DNA from: Bacteroidales bacterium UBA3856
GTDB lineage: Bacteria > Bacteroidota > Bacteroidia > Bacteroidales > UBA932
DNA length: 6,702 nt
Assembly: GCA_002392525.1 (NCBI GenBank)
Contig: DGHE01000150.1
Coordinates: 5,714 to 12,415, forward strand
Direction of reading: 5' to 3'
The translations under genes were made by a program, and so were the position numbers. A model generated the notes under the pieces. The model worked only from the letters and a program-made list of their open reading frames with translations. It was not told the origin of the DNA and did no database searches. Positions 6,159-6,702 of this stretch are shown here, piece after piece. Position 1 is the first letter of the stretch. Each line of letters begins with the position of its first letter.

Positions 6159-6702
6159 ATGAAAATCGGAAACATAGATTTAGGGATGAGGCCGGTGACC
6201 CTAGCGCCCATGGAGGATGTCACAGATGCCAGTTTCCGCATCCTTTGCCGGGAAGCGGGCGCGGCCATGGTGACTACGGAGTTTGTCAGCTCCGACGGCC
6301 TGGTGCGGGACGTGAGCAAGACCATTGCCAAGATGCGCACGCTGGAGGAAGAGTCTCCCGTAGCCGTGCAAATCTACGGCAGCCTTCCCGATGCCATGGT
6401 GGACGCCGCCAGGATGGCCGACAAAGCCGCCGAACTGGCTGGTGGTCACGGGGCCGATATCGTGGATATCAATTTCGGCTGCCCTGTCTCCAAGATTGCC
6501 GGCAGGGGCGCAGGCAGCGGCATGATGAGAGAACCCGATAAGCTGGTCGCCATCACCGAAGCCATTGTCAAAGCCGTTCCGGACAAGCCCGTAACCGTCA
6601 AGACCCGTCTTGGCTGGGACGACCAGTCCAAAATCATAGTGGAACTAGCCGAGCGCCTGCAGGATGTGGGCATTGCCGCCCTCACCATCCATGGCCGCAC
6701 CC
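6159..6702 (+). CDS. dusB: tRNA-dihydrouridine synthase, DusB type (C-terminus cut by window edge)
   Basis: The first 181 codons of an FMN-dependent enzyme that reduces uridine to dihydrouridine in tRNA, using NADPH, in the cytoplasm. Visible landmarks are LAPMEDVTDASFR at 15-27 (the N-terminal FMN-barrel signature), Gln71 in VQIYGS, INFGCPVSK at 104-112 with Cys108 as the predicted proton donor to the target uridine, GRGAGSGMM at 115-123, Lys148 in VKTRLGW (FMN/phosphate contact), and IHGRT at 177-181. The enzyme is usually about 310-340 residues, so a little over half is present. The ATG at 6159 gives the standard N-terminus and lies only 4 bases after a consensus promoter element, so the mRNA is probably leaderless. 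It is divergent from the glycan-uptake operon and has no functional link to it. It uses TTA and CTA for 3 of 12 Leu residues, unlike the operon. Assignment to DusB rather than another Dus subfamily rests on the motif spelling. Confidence 0.93.
   Translation, partial: MKIGNIDLGMRPVTLAPMEDVTDASFRILCREAGAAMVTTEFVSSDGLVRDVSKTIAKMRTLEEESPVAVQIYGSLPDAMVDAARMADKAAELAGGHGADIVDINFGCPVSKIAGRGAGSGMMREPDKLVAITEAIVKAVPDKPVTVKTRLGWDDQSKIIVELAERLQDVGIAALTIHGRT

Noticed and set aside
6038..6541. Plus-strand open frame beginning MKKALLKQQG
   Set aside because: It starts inside the terminator hairpin and runs out of frame through the well-supported Dus gene; the start is created by the A-rich side of the terminator.

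Overview
The window looks like chromosomal DNA from a member of the Bacteroidota, most likely the order Bacteroidales. The evidence is a SusC/SusD outer-membrane glycan-uptake pair, lipoprotein signal peptides typical of that phylum, and two matches to the Bacteroidota promoter consensus (TTG about 19 bases upstream of TAnnTTTG). Coding DNA is GC-rich with strong codon bias, while the single intergenic region is AT-rich. The genus cannot be fixed from the sequence.

Layout: positions 1-5811 are one minus-strand operon, the start of a polysaccharide utilization locus (PUL). It reads, in order of transcription, a SusC/RagA TonB-dependent transporter (5811-2698), a SusD/RagB surface lipoprotein (2683-1103) and a family 18 glycoside hydrolase lipoprotein (1091 to beyond position 1, its C-terminus cut by the window edge). 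The genes are separated by 14 and 11 bases. Positions 5812-6158 are a 347-base divergent intergenic region. It holds the PUL promoter (minus strand), the promoter of the next gene (plus strand), a rho-independent terminator pointing toward the PUL, a 14-base perfect palindrome and an AT-rich dyad. From 6159 to the right edge runs the first 181 codons of a DusB-type tRNA-dihydrouridine synthase on the plus strand.

How the genes work together: the GH18 enzyme keeps the DxxDxDxE catalytic motif, so it is probably an active endo-acting enzyme on a beta-1,4-linked GlcNAc-containing glycan. The order susC-susD-GH18 resembles Bacteroides N-glycan loci such as the BT1042-BT1044 region. A reasonable inference is that the surface GH18 releases oligosaccharides, the SusD-like lipoprotein captures them, and the SusC-like porin imports them using TonB energy. 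No regulator is in the window. The Dus gene is a housekeeping flank and probably marks the edge of the PUL.

Nothing here is a clearly new system. The points most worth a second look are the orphan terminator and the palindrome between the divergent promoters, the apparently leaderless Dus transcript, an 18-base identical block at two translation starts, and the near-total absence of TTA, CTA and TCA codons in the operon.
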